This document shows, piece by piece, positions 36,067 to 44,690 of a stretch of DNA of 64,000 nucleotides. The DNA is from an uncultured Aquimarina sp. (GTDB lineage: Bacteria > Bacteroidota > Bacteroidia > Flavobacteriales > Flavobacteriaceae). Numbering within the stretch: the first letter of the stretch is position 1; every line of letters starts with the position of its first letter. Location: contig NZ_CANLMP010000001.1 of NCBI RefSeq assembly GCF_947492405.1, positions 558,001 through 622,000 of the forward strand, written 5' to 3'. The notes beneath the pieces are model-generated. The model saw only the letters and a list, made by a program, of their open reading frames with translations. It searched no databases and was not told the DNA's origin. The translations under genes and the position numbers were made by a program.

Positions 36067-36435
36067 TTATTTTGGAACTATAGCAGAAAACTCTATTTCT
36101 ACCAGGATATTTGGATCTATTAATTTTGAAACTTCTACCATTGCGGTTACTGGTTTTATTTCCTTAAAGTATTCTCCGTGAGCTTTACCAATTTCTTCCC
36201 ATTTTGAGATATCTGTGCAATATATTCTGGTACGAATCACATGACTAAGATCAGCATCTAGTTGATTTAAAACTTTTTTTACAGATTCAATAATAGCTAC
36301 AGTTTGTTCATATTCATTAGCTCCAGGAGCCGTAGTACCGGAAACTTCGATAGTACTACCAATTTTTATAGCTCTCGAATATCCTACAATATCTTCCCAA
36401 GGAGAACCGGTTGCTATTTTTTTAATTTCCTTCAT
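36067..36435 (-). CDS. Rid-family (YjgF/UK114-like) protein
   Basis: I set the start at the ATG at 36435, one base after the thrB stop, giving 122 residues; the frame extends 9 bases further to a TTG. It has the Rid fold (GYSRAIKIGSTIEVSGTTAP near the N-terminus, VIRTRIYCTDISKWEEIG in the middle). The arginine that binds the substrate carboxylate in true RidA (the AR in PARSCVEV) is replaced: the aligned segment reads KPVTAMVEVSKL. That places it among the Rid subgroups without proven imine deaminase activity. Its position inside the threonine operon is unexpected and suggests a role in handling a threonine-pathway intermediate, which is inference. Confidence 0.85.
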   Translation of the reverse strand: MKEIKKIATGSPWEDIVGYSRAIKIGSTIEVSGTTAPGANEYEQTVAIIESVKKVLNQLDADLSHVIRTRIYCTDISKWEEIGKAHGEYFKEIKPVTAMVEVSKLIDPNILVEIEFSAIVPK

Positions 36436-36436
36436 A

Positions 36437-37360
36437 TTAATCAATTATTTTTATTCCTTTACTATTGATTTTAGAAACGTGAATATCAAAATCAAGCCCA
36501 GTCTTAGTATATACTTTTCTAATTGCTTCTGCTACGTTTTTTGCTGTCTCCATGCCTTTACTCAATGCAAAAATTGAAGGTCCAGATCCTGAAATTCCAC
36601 ACCCTAAAGCACCTTGGGCAATAGCAGCGTTTTTCACATTTTTAAATTCAGGAATCAGAATAGAGCGCATAGGTTCTACAATAACATCTTCTAAACTACG
36701 ACCAATAAGATCATAATCCTCTGTAAAGAGCCCGGATACCAATCCTCCAACATTTCCCCATTGATGAATTGCTTGTTTCAATGTCACATTTTGTTTGATT
36801 ACAGATCGAGCATCCGAAGTTTTTACTTCAATTTGTGGATGGATAACGGTCATAACTAAATCATCCGGAGTGTGTAATTTGATCACATCTAATGGATCAT
36901 AACTTCGCACTAAAGTAAATCCACCTAATAGGGCAGGAGCTACATTATCTGCATGCGCATTTCCACTTGCTAGTTTTTCTCCTTCCATAGCGAACTCAAC
37001 TAATTTATGAAGAGAAAAAGGGTTGTCTAATAGATGATTTACAGCCCAAACAGCACCAGCACTGCTTGCTGCACTGCTTCCGATACCACTACCAGCTTTA
37101 ATTTTTTTATAAATTTCGATATCAACACCTACTTCTTTATCATAATTTTCTAACAAAGCTTCAACAGCTACACCAGCTACATTTTTCCTGGTATCTAATG
37201 GTAAATCTGCTCCCTCAATTTTAGTAATTTTAACTCCTGATTCTGAAGTCAATGAAATAATCATTTCATCTCCCACAGTATCCAAACAACATCCAAGCAC
37301 ATCAAAGCCACAAGAAAGATTGGCTACAGTGGCAGGGGCAAAGATCTTTATATGTTTCAT
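36437..37360 (-). CDS. thrB: Homoserine kinase
   Basis: A 307-residue GHMP kinase that phosphorylates homoserine. The N-terminal FAPATVANLSCGFDVLG block and the ATP loop GSGIGSSAASSAGAVWA (about 92-108) are typical, as is the C-terminal GCGISGSGPSIFALSKG. It starts 15 bases after the thrA stop and ends one base before the Rid-family start, so it is translated as part of the thr operon. Confidence 0.97.
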   Translation of the reverse strand: MKHIKIFAPATVANLSCGFDVLGCCLDTVGDEMIISLTSESGVKITKIEGADLPLDTRKNVAGVAVEALLENYDKEVGVDIEIYKKIKAGSGIGSSAASSAGAVWAVNHLLDNPFSLHKLVEFAMEGEKLASGNAHADNVAPALLGGFTLVRSYDPLDVIKLHTPDDLVMTVIHPQIEVKTSDARSVIKQNVTLKQAIHQWGNVGGLVSGLFTEDYDLIGRSLEDVIVEPMRSILIPEFKNVKNAAIAQGALGCGISGSGPSIFALSKGMETAKNVAEAIRKVYTKTGLDFDIHVSKINSKGIKIID

Positions 37361-37375
37361 TTTAAATTTTGAGTT

Positions 37376-39820
37376 TTACTTTTTACCAATTCTAATGATA
37401 TCTGCAAATATACCTGAAGCAGTTACTTCTGCACCAGCACCAGCACCTTTTACGATTAGCGGTTGTTTAGGATATCGATCGGTATAAAAAAGAACGATAT
37501 TATCACTTCCTTCCAGGTTATAAAAAGGATGATCTGCAGGAATATGTTGTAACCCTACTTTAGCTTTTCCATTTTCGTATTGAGCGACATATTTTAGTCG
37601 ACAGTCTTTTTTGTTTGCTTCATCAAGAATTTGTGCAAAATGAGCTTCATTGACTTTCAGCGATTCGAAGAAATCACCAACATTATCATTATCAAGACTT
37701 TGCTGTGGTAGAAAAGCTTCTTTTTCAATATCTTCTAATTCCATAATATTGCCACTTTCACGAGCTAAAATCAAAATCTTTCGGGCAACGTCTACACCAC
37801 TAAGATCTATCTTAGGATCTGGTTCTGTATAACCTTCTTCTTGTGCTTGTTTAACCACATCATAAAAATTGACTCCTTCTTTATAGTTATTGAATACAAA
37901 ATTAAGACTACCGGACAGTACTGCCTGGATTTTATGAACATTATCTCCAGAAGCAATTAGATTGTTTAGTGTATCAATGATTGGTAATCCCGCTCCTACA
38001 TTTGTTTCATAAAGAAAAGAAGCGCTGAACTTTCTAGAAAGTTCCTGTAATTCTAAGTAATTTACATATTCATCTGCACAAGCAATCTTATTGCAAGTAA
38101 CCACAGCCATGCTTTCTGCTAAATAATGTTTGTAAACCTTTGCTATATCTGGGTTAGCTGTGTTATCAACAAATATAGAGTTCCTAATATTCATTTCTTT
38201 AGCAGTATTGAAAAACTTTTCAGAATCCGCTTTTTCTCCTTCACTTAACCCGTCTTTCCAAGAATCTAATTTAATACCCTGTTCATCAAAAATCATAGTT
38301 CTGGAATTAGAAATTCCAACTACACGTATTTTAAGGCGTAATTTATCTTTTAAATAACTCTTTTGTTGTTCTAGTTGGGAGAGTAATTTACTACCAACAT
38401 TTCCAACACCCGTTACAAATAAGTTTAATTGTTTTGTTTTTACCTCAAAAAAGCGTTCGTGTAATATATTTAATGCTTTTTTAATATCTTTTTTCTCAAT
38501 AACAACAGAAATGTTTTTTTCTGAAGCTCCTTGAGCAATTGCTCGGATATTTACATTGTTTTTACCAAGTGTACTAAACATTTTTCCACTTAACCCTTGG
38601 TGATGATACATATTGTCACCAACTAGTGCTACAATGGCTGCTTCGTTTTCAATTTTTACTGGATCTACTTTATGTTTGGTAATTTCAAATTCGAATGCTG
38701 TATCCAAAACTAATTTAGCTCTTTCTGCATCTATTGCATCTACTGCCAAACAGATAGAGTGTTCAGAAGATGCTTGAGTAATCAGAATAACATTGATATT
38801 TTCTAAAAATAGTGCTTCAAATAATCGTTTAGAAAACCCTGGAATACCAACCATTCCACTTCCTTCTAATGATATTACAGAGATATTATCAATATGACTA
38901 ATTCCAGTAACAGGTTTTTGTCTATTGGTTACTTCTCTTGTAATTAATGTTCCTGCATCTTCTGGTTGGAACGTGTTTTTTATTACAATTGGAATGTTTT
39001 TGTCTAATATTGGATGAATAGTGGGAGGGTAGATAACTTTGGCTCCAAAATGAGACAATTCCATAGCTTCCTGATATGAAATATGTGAAACAGGCTTAGC
39101 TTGTTTTACCAATTTTGGGTTTGCTGTATACATACCACTAACATCTGTCCAAATCTGTAATTTATCAGCTTGTACGGCAGAAGCTAAAATTGCTGCAGTA
39201 AAATCCGAACCCCCTCTACCTAAAGTAGTAGGTTCTCCTTCTGATGTTTTGGCTACAAAACCAGGAAACAGACTAATCTGATGCGTATTATCCTGTGCAT
39301 ATCTTTTGATTCTAAAATTAGTCTCCTCATAATCAATAGTTACTTTTGCAGCATCTGTAGTAATGATGTAATCTCTAGAATCTTTAAGGACAATATCCAA
39401 GCCTTTTACTTTTGCTGCTTCTGCGATTATGAAAGAAGATAACATTTCACCAAAACTAGCGATTACAGATTCTGTTTTAGGTGATAACTCGCTTAAGAGA
39501 CATACTCCTTCGCATAGGGATTCTAGTTTATTTAATTCAGATTTTACTTTACTAATTATAGAACTTTGAGAAACCACCGGAATTAATTCTTTTATGGCTT
39601 CCAGATGTCTGTTTTCTATAGTAACAAGGGTGTTTTTATATTTTTCGCTATTAGAAGAAGCTTCTTTTCCTGCTTGTATTAAAAGATCCGTTACTCCACC
39701 CAGAGCAGAAACAACCACGTAAAGCGATTTATTGTTAGACTGCTTTTCGATGATTTCTATAACTTTTTCTATGGTTGCTGCATTTGCAACTGAAGAACCT
39801 CCAAATTTTAGAACGTTCAT
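37376..39820 (-). CDS. thrA: Bifunctional aspartokinase / homoserine dehydrogenase
   Basis: An 814-residue fusion. The N-terminal aspartokinase domain (about 1-290) begins MNVLKFGGSSVANAATIEKV and contains LGRGGSDFTAAILASA. Two ACT-type regulatory domains lie at about 310-455 (the second starts IVALVGDNMYHHQGLSG). The homoserine dehydrogenase domain (about 463-814) starts LFVTGVGNVGSKLLSQLEQQ and includes GAGLPIIDTLNNLIASGD and the GLQHIPADHPFYNLEG block. It catalyses the first and third steps of threonine synthesis and is probably inhibited by threonine through the ACT domains. The first gene of the operon, it is preceded by a Thr/Ile-rich leader peptide. Confidence 0.97.
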   Translation of the reverse strand: MNVLKFGGSSVANAATIEKVIEIIEKQSNNKSLYVVVSALGGVTDLLIQAGKEASSNSEKYKNTLVTIENRHLEAIKELIPVVSQSSIISKVKSELNKLESLCEGVCLLSELSPKTESVIASFGEMLSSFIIAEAAKVKGLDIVLKDSRDYIITTDAAKVTIDYEETNFRIKRYAQDNTHQISLFPGFVAKTSEGEPTTLGRGGSDFTAAILASAVQADKLQIWTDVSGMYTANPKLVKQAKPVSHISYQEAMELSHFGAKVIYPPTIHPILDKNIPIVIKNTFQPEDAGTLITREVTNRQKPVTGISHIDNISVISLEGSGMVGIPGFSKRLFEALFLENINVILITQASSEHSICLAVDAIDAERAKLVLDTAFEFEITKHKVDPVKIENEAAIVALVGDNMYHHQGLSGKMFSTLGKNNVNIRAIAQGASEKNISVVIEKKDIKKALNILHERFFEVKTKQLNLFVTGVGNVGSKLLSQLEQQKSYLKDKLRLKIRVVGISNSRTMIFDEQGIKLDSWKDGLSEGEKADSEKFFNTAKEMNIRNSIFVDNTANPDIAKVYKHYLAESMAVVTCNKIACADEYVNYLELQELSRKFSASFLYETNVGAGLPIIDTLNNLIASGDNVHKIQAVLSGSLNFVFNNYKEGVNFYDVVKQAQEEGYTEPDPKIDLSGVDVARKILILARESGNIMELEDIEKEAFLPQQSLDNDNVGDFFESLKVNEAHFAQILDEANKKDCRLKYVAQYENGKAKVGLQHIPADHPFYNLEGSDNIVLFYTDRYPKQPLIVKGAGAGAEVTASGIFADIIRIGKK

Positions 39821-39915
39821 ATGATATTTTTTTAGAATGATGTATTTGATATAGCTTTTCGGTAGTTTCTTTACATAAAATAACTACTTACTAAATTTTT
39901 GTGATATATAAATGA

Positions 39916-40029
39916 TTAACCCCTAAGGGTAATAATTGTAGTTGTAGTACGTGTAAAAGAAGTGTAAGCGAAAGCCGCTGTTGTTTCTAACGCGAAAAGT
40001 AAAACCGAGATTGAAACCGTACTAAACAT
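39916..40029 (-). CDS. Threonine/isoleucine-rich leader peptide of the thr operon
   Basis: An unlisted 37-residue frame starting with ATG at 40029 and ending TAA at 39916, 95 bases upstream of thrA. It begins MFSTVSISVLLFALETTAAF and its end reads TSFTRTTTTIITLRG, with seven Thr and two Ile in the last twelve-plus codons; this is the composition of a thr attenuator leader (E. coli thrL also has runs of Thr and Ile). A short segment inside the Thr codons (39938-39943) could pair with 39882-39887, which could pair instead with 39862-39867, giving mutually exclusive hairpins. I see no T-run after the second, so whether control is at transcription or translation is open. The N-terminal half is unusually hydrophobic for a leader. 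Confidence 0.85.
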   Translation of the reverse strand: MFSTVSISVLLFALETTAAFAYTSFTRTTTTIITLRG

Positions 40030-40051
40030 TAGTTTGCTTTATATTTAAGTT

Positions 40052-40080
40052 CAAATGTATAATTTTTTACTTTTGAACAA
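40052..40080 (-). promoter_or_regulatory. Flavobacterial promoter of the thr leader/operon
   Basis: On the minus strand TTG (40080-40078) is followed after 18 bases by TACATTTG (40059-40052), matching the Bacteroidetes consensus TTG-N17-23-TAnnTTTG exactly. Transcription would start near 40045, about 16 bases before the leader ATG. Confidence 0.8.
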
Positions 40081-40222
40081 AATAAAAACGTTACTAATCA
40101 TAAACTTTTATTGATCCTTTAATTTATGAGTTGATTCGTTAAAGCATTCTTAAAAAAATAAATCTAAAAGGGTTGTTGTATTTTGAAAACGTATTATCAA
40201 ATGATTACTAAAAATTAAACTT

Positions 40223-41758
40223 GTGAAGATATTTTCCGCTACTCAAATGCGAAAAGCAGACGAAGTTACCATTCAATCTCAAAAAATCACTTCTTTAGAA
40301 TTGATGGAAAGAGCTGCTACTCAAATATTCAATGTATTGCATCAACGATTACAAGGTGCGCCAATACCAATCCACGTATTTTGCGGTATTGGAAACAATG
40401 GGGGAGATGGACTTGTCATTTCTCGATTGTTAGTTGAACATGGATATCATGTAAAAACATACATTGTTAACTTTAGTGATAAGAGATCTGAGGATTTTTT
40501 GGCTAATTATGATCGCCTTAAAGCTATTGGAGTAGAATGGCCTATACAATTAAAATCTGAAGAAGACTTACCTGATATTAAACAGCAGGATATGGTGATC
40601 GATGCTATTTTTGGGATAGGATTAAATAGACCTTTAGTATCCTGGGTAATTAATTTAATTAAACATATTAATGCCTCCAGATGTTTTACATTATCCATTG
40701 ATGTACCGTCTGGTTTATATGCAGATAAGGCTCCCGATGATCCCGAAGGAGTTATTTATGCATCTACAACAGTTACTTTTCAATTACCAAAATTGATATT
40801 TTTCTTGCCAGAAACAGGTCAATATTCTCAGGATCTCGAAGTTATTGATATTGGTTTGAATAGAGATTTTATTGCGCAGACACCTGGTTTTGCGGAATTG
40901 ATTAGCAAGAATGAAGTACTTTCTTTGTATAGACCGAGACACAAATTTGCTCATAAAGGAGATTATGGACATTGTTTAATTATTGGAGGTAGTTATGGAA
41001 AAATAGGTAGTGTAGTATTGGCTACAAAATCAGCATTACGAATTGGAGCTGGTCTAACAACAACTTATATTCCTGAATGTGGATATGATATTCTACAGAC
41101 TTCAGTTCCCGAAGCTATGGTAGTTACTGATGATCAAGATGATTTTATTTCTAATATTTCGGTTGATTTCAATCCATCAGTAATTGGAATAGGTATTGGA
41201 CTTGGAACTCATGAAAAAACAGTGGAAGCCTTTGGTGAATTTTTGAATCAAAACAAGACTAAATTAGTTATAGATGCTGATGGCATTAATATATTAGCTA
41301 AAGAACCAGAATTGTTAAAATACTTACCTAAAAATACTGTATTAACTCCTCATCCAGGAGAACTAAAGCGTTTAATTGGTGCTTGGAAAGATGATTTTGA
41401 TAAAATTGATATGGTAAAGAAGTTTTCTAAAAAGCATGATTGTATCGTTGTCGTAAAAGGAGCGAATTCTTTAATTATTTATCAAGATGATATATATGTG
41501 AATACTTCTGGAAATCCAGGAATGGCAACAGCAGGAAGTGGCGATGTCTTAACAGGAATCATCACTGGATTAATTTCTCAAGAATATGATCCATTACAGG
41601 CAGCAGTTTTTGGAGTATATCTACATGGTAGTTCAGGTGATTTGGCAATTCACGAAACTGGTTATCAGGGATTACTAGCTAGTGATATTGTTTCTAATAT
41701 AGGAAAATCATATATAGAATTGTTCAAAAAACCAGAGCAGCAGCAACCTCAAGCCTGA
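40223..41758 (+). CDS. nnr: Bifunctional NAD(P)H-hydrate epimerase / dehydratase
   Basis: A 511-residue repair enzyme that restores damaged NAD(P)HX. The N-terminal YjeF_N epimerase domain (about 1-215) has VFCGIGNNGGDGLVISRLL, DAIFGIGLNRPL and SIDVPSGLYAD. The C-terminal carbohydrate-kinase-like dehydratase (about 225-505) has GDYGHCLIIGGSYGKIGS, VLTPHPGELKRL and the catalytic NPGMATAGSGDVLTGIITG. The start codon is GTG; the sequence KIFSATQMRKADE right after it is the expected N-terminus. It is divergent from the thr operon and stands alone. Confidence 0.95.
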   Translation: MKIFSATQMRKADEVTIQSQKITSLELMERAATQIFNVLHQRLQGAPIPIHVFCGIGNNGGDGLVISRLLVEHGYHVKTYIVNFSDKRSEDFLANYDRLKAIGVEWPIQLKSEEDLPDIKQQDMVIDAIFGIGLNRPLVSWVINLIKHINASRCFTLSIDVPSGLYADKAPDDPEGVIYASTTVTFQLPKLIFFLPETGQYSQDLEVIDIGLNRDFIAQTPGFAELISKNEVLSLYRPRHKFAHKGDYGHCLIIGGSYGKIGSVVLATKSALRIGAGLTTTYIPECGYDILQTSVPEAMVVTDDQDDFISNISVDFNPSVIGIGIGLGTHEKTVEAFGEFLNQNKTKLVIDADGINILAKEPELLKYLPKNTVLTPHPGELKRLIGAWKDDFDKIDMVKKFSKKHDCIVVVKGANSLIIYQDDIYVNTSGNPGMATAGSGDVLTGIITGLISQEYDPLQAAVFGVYLHGSSGDLAIHETGYQGLLASDIVSNIGKSYIELFKKPEQQQPQA

Positions 41759-41864
41759 TTCTGCTTAAAAAAATAGTGGTTTTCGCGTACAATTTTGTTT
41801 ACTTTTTATAGTTATGCATATGGATGATTTTTATAATTTTATCTCATAAATTAAAAAGCAAAAA

Positions 41865-42734
41865 ATGATGACAAAAAAAATGATGGCGATTGCAACAATT
41901 GCCTTGGGATTATTAGGTGTTTCCTGTTCTAGTGATGATGGACCACCAGTTGCTAACTTGGCTTTAGAAACTATAGGTTTAGAAAATTTAACTGGAGGAT
42001 CCACATATCAAGGATGGTTAATTGTTGATGGACAAGCAGTACCGACAAGTAAATTTACAAACCCTACAGGAACAGTTAATCTTACGGTGTTAGCCTCGGA
42101 TCTTGCAGATGCCACAGAATTTGTTCTTACTGTAGAACCAGTAGGTGATACTGATAATGTACCTTCTAGTGCTAAAATATTGACGGGTAATTTTAATGGA
42201 TCTAATTCGGCAACACTTAATTTTGCACCAGTTGTTGCAGATCTTTCTAGTACGGCCGGACAATTCTTTCTTGCTACACCAACGGATGATGTAGCAGATA
42301 ATGATGAGTTTGGTGTTTGGTTTATGAATGGAACTTCTGCGGGATTAACACTTCCTCCATTAGCAAGTGGTTGGAAATATGAAGGTTGGGTTGATTTTGG
42401 TAATGTAACTGTTTCTACAGGCACATTTTCTGACGTGGATGCACTTGATGACGCTAATTTCTTTAGAGGTTCTGGTGGAACAGTACCTAATTTTCCGGGT
42501 GAAGATTTCCTTATTATTCCTAGTCAAATTCCTTTAACTGGTATTACATTTCCTGCTGCTGTAACGAGCAAAAGAGTATTTATTACAGTAGAACCTTTTG
42601 AAGATAGAGATCCTGCTCCTTTCTTTATTGAACCGCTAAGCGCAACTGCAGGAATAACTACAGGTCCTGCAAATCCTGTAACAATGATTTCTGATACGGG
42701 AGTGCCTTCTGGTAGAGCAACAAGACCAAATTAG
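41865..42734 (+). CDS. Lipoprotein with two RskA-C-like beta domains
   Basis: A 289-residue lipoprotein (lipobox LLGVSC, Cys about 21, followed by SSDD). The mature part contains two copies of a domain: YQGWLIVDGQAVPTSKFT ... FVLTVEPVGDTDNVP ... ILTGNF, and YEGWVDFGNVTVSTGTFS ... VFITVEPFEDRDPAP ... LSAT. This resembles the extracytoplasmic domain of RskA-type anti-sigma factors (the W-L-V-D-G-x-x-V-P and V-T-V-E-P blocks). No cytoplasmic anti-sigma domain or sigma factor is present, so here it is a free surface lipoprotein of unknown role. A terminator follows directly. Confidence 0.7.
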   Translation: MMTKKMMAIATIALGLLGVSCSSDDGPPVANLALETIGLENLTGGSTYQGWLIVDGQAVPTSKFTNPTGTVNLTVLASDLADATEFVLTVEPVGDTDNVPSSAKILTGNFNGSNSATLNFAPVVADLSSTAGQFFLATPTDDVADNDEFGVWFMNGTSAGLTLPPLASGWKYEGWVDFGNVTVSTGTFSDVDALDDANFFRGSGGTVPNFPGEDFLIIPSQIPLTGITFPAAVTSKRVFITVEPFEDRDPAPFFIEPLSATAGITTGPANPVTMISDTGVPSGRATRPN

Positions 42735-42762
42735 AACTTATTTTAAGATGAAATGATTAATA

Positions 42763-42795
42763 AAAAAACTCTCGAAATTTTCGAGAGTTTTTTTA
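42763..42795. terminator. Bidirectional intrinsic terminator
   Basis: AAAAAACTCTCGAAA and TTTCGAGAGTTTTTT form a perfect stem with T-tails in both directions, between the lipoprotein gene and the convergent LRR gene, whose stop codon it touches. Confidence 0.92.
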
Positions 42796-43740
42796 TTAAT
42801 AGAGCTCTTGTTTAAAAGATAGTAAGAAAAATCCATTAAAAATCTTTTTAGCTCTTTGTATTTCTGTTTCGGGAAGAGGATTATTATCTAAAATTAATCC
42901 TGCTAATGCATACTTGTCCGTTTCATAAACCTTTGGGATGTGCTGAATTTGATTATTGTTTATATGAACCATAAGTAACGCTTTCATTTTAGTGAATTCT
43001 GGAGGAAGCTCTGAAAAAAGATTATATCCAGCATGTATTACCCATACTTTTCTCATTTCGGTAAATTGATCTGGTAACTCTTTCAATTCGTTATGATCAA
43101 TGTATAAAAACCTAATTTGACTGAGTTCGCCTGTACTATTAGGAAGTTCTTTTAATTTATTGTGATCAATCCACAAAGAATATAACTTGGGTAATTCCCC
43201 TAAATAGGAATAACTTTCTTCATCCTTGATTGTGTTATATGACAAATTAAGGTCTCTCAGATTCTTTAGAGCCTTTATATTCTCTGGTAGCTTGGTGAGC
43301 TTATTGTTTTTTAGATTTAAAAACTCAATAGGCAGTTCAGAAATCTGTTGTAATATTTGAGAGAGATTAAAGCCTGGATTATTTATTAATGAAATCTGCT
43401 TTAGATTTGGAAATAGTTTAATTGATTCAGGGATTGTTTTAATGTCTAGACTATCTAAAATTAAAACTTCTAAGTTTTGATGAATAGCCAACTTACGAAG
43501 GCTACTATCAATATCTAAGTTCATGTTATTACTTAGATTAATCATTCTTAGGTCTTTTAACTTGGTTATAGACTTAGGTAATTCATTAAGGTTTTGATTA
43601 CTAAGGTCTAAACGATGAATTTTTGAGAACTTTTCTGAATTAATTTCTACGTGAGTTTTACTATAAAAAGTTGTATAAGTATTACAACTACTACAAAGTA
43701 ATAGTAAACACATGCAATATACTAACCATCTTTTAATCAT
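42796..43740 (-). CDS. Leucine-rich repeat lipoprotein
   Basis: I set the start at the ATG at 43740, which overlaps the upstream stop codon as ATGATTAA and gives a proper signal peptide (IKRWLVYCMCLLLLCSSC); the product is 314 residues. After the lipobox Cys come about ten leucine-rich repeats of roughly 23 residues, each with LxxLxLxxNxLxxLP (for example LRDLNLSYNTIKDEES, RFLYIDHNELKELPDQ). Such LRR proteins bind other proteins. It is translationally coupled to the gene at 43733-44689, so the two products probably work together; if that gene is a toxin, this could be a binding or protective partner, which is speculation. Confidence 0.8.
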   Translation of the reverse strand: MIKRWLVYCMCLLLLCSSCNTYTTFYSKTHVEINSEKFSKIHRLDLSNQNLNELPKSITKLKDLRMINLSNNMNLDIDSSLRKLAIHQNLEVLILDSLDIKTIPESIKLFPNLKQISLINNPGFNLSQILQQISELPIEFLNLKNNKLTKLPENIKALKNLRDLNLSYNTIKDEESYSYLGELPKLYSLWIDHNKLKELPNSTGELSQIRFLYIDHNELKELPDQFTEMRKVWVIHAGYNLFSELPPEFTKMKALLMVHINNNQIQHIPKVYETDKYALAGLILDNNPLPETEIQRAKKIFNGFFLLSFKQELY

Positions 43741-44689
43741 CTGTAATGGCTTTAAAAAATGTACTTCCACTTACTTCTATATAGATTTCATCTTTAGTTT
43801 CTACAAGCCAAGGAAATCTAGGGTTTAGTCCTAATCCATCATGTAGTATATTCTGTATGTATGCACCAGCTTTTTGACTATTAATACCTACATTAGAATG
43901 TATAGAAACATCATTTTCTTGATAGGTGCTATATGCATATAAATTACCATAAAAAAGCTCTTTAAATGGAGGTAATGTAAACCATACGTTTTTACGTCCA
44001 TCATCGGAGTTAATTGAATTTCTTGGAGACCGACTATAATCTGGTCTAGCAGTAAATAAGTCAATTCCAATTCCCAATTTATACACCGTTTGTGGATTAG
44101 TAATTGCTGTAAAACCTATATCTAACGAACCAGTAACTCCATAATCTGTACCTGCACCACTGAACAAACCGATGCTAAAATCGTTCTGAAAAACTAAATG
44201 AATGTTATGATTAGCATTACTAAAGCGCATTAATAAAGCTCCACGTTTTAGTCCATAAGATTTTAATGATTTAGGAAGGTAATCTTTACTAAACCCAAAG
44301 CCTAATCCATTAAACCCTCCTTTGCCTTTTTGGTTAAATATAATAGAAGTGTTCATTTTTGATAAAGAGGATCCCAATAAGTTACTGTTTTTACCAAGTC
44401 CAGCTAATGCAAAAAAATCATATGAATACCCTAATCCATTAGTTTTTACCGTATGTCGCTTTAGAAATTGATAAGAAGCAAACGATACTCCGCTTTCTAA
44501 AGAAATATCTCCATAATTAAGAGTGCCAAAACCAAAAACACCTAATTTTAACCATTGATTTTGGTTACCTAAAGTGATTTCCGTTTTTAACATAATACCA
44601 CCATCAGCACTAAATCGTTGTGAGTATAGAAGAGAACAACTCAAGAACACAATACAAGTAATTTTTTTTCTTAAGCTATTTATATACAT
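43733..44689 (-). CDS. Secreted protein resembling polymorphic toxin type 23 domain
   Basis: A 318-residue exported protein (signal about 1-23, ending LLYSQ). The region about 160-300 has the order of motifs I associate with the Bacteroidetes-rich bacterial toxin 23 family: HLVFQNDFSIGLFSGAGTD, then KLGIGIDLFTARPD, then NVGINSQKAGAYIQNILHD. The family was predicted to be an RNase toxin, but many members have a signal peptide and sit alone, so their real role is unclear. The alternative is an unrelated outer-membrane beta protein. The gene starts 1 base after xerD and overlaps the LRR gene, so all three form an operon. Confidence 0.45.
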   Translation of the reverse strand: MYINSLRKKITCIVFLSCSLLYSQRFSADGGIMLKTEITLGNQNQWLKLGVFGFGTLNYGDISLESGVSFASYQFLKRHTVKTNGLGYSYDFFALAGLGKNSNLLGSSLSKMNTSIIFNQKGKGGFNGLGFGFSKDYLPKSLKSYGLKRGALLMRFSNANHNIHLVFQNDFSIGLFSGAGTDYGVTGSLDIGFTAITNPQTVYKLGIGIDLFTARPDYSRSPRNSINSDDGRKNVWFTLPPFKELFYGNLYAYSTYQENDVSIHSNVGINSQKAGAYIQNILHDGLGLNPRFPWLVETKDEIYIEVSGSTFFKAITDD

Positions 44690-44690
44690 A

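Noticed and set aside
42008..42424. A 138-codon minus-strand frame inside the RskA-like lipoprotein gene
   Set aside because: Antisense to a gene with a clear signal peptide and repeated domains; no start context or homology is apparent.
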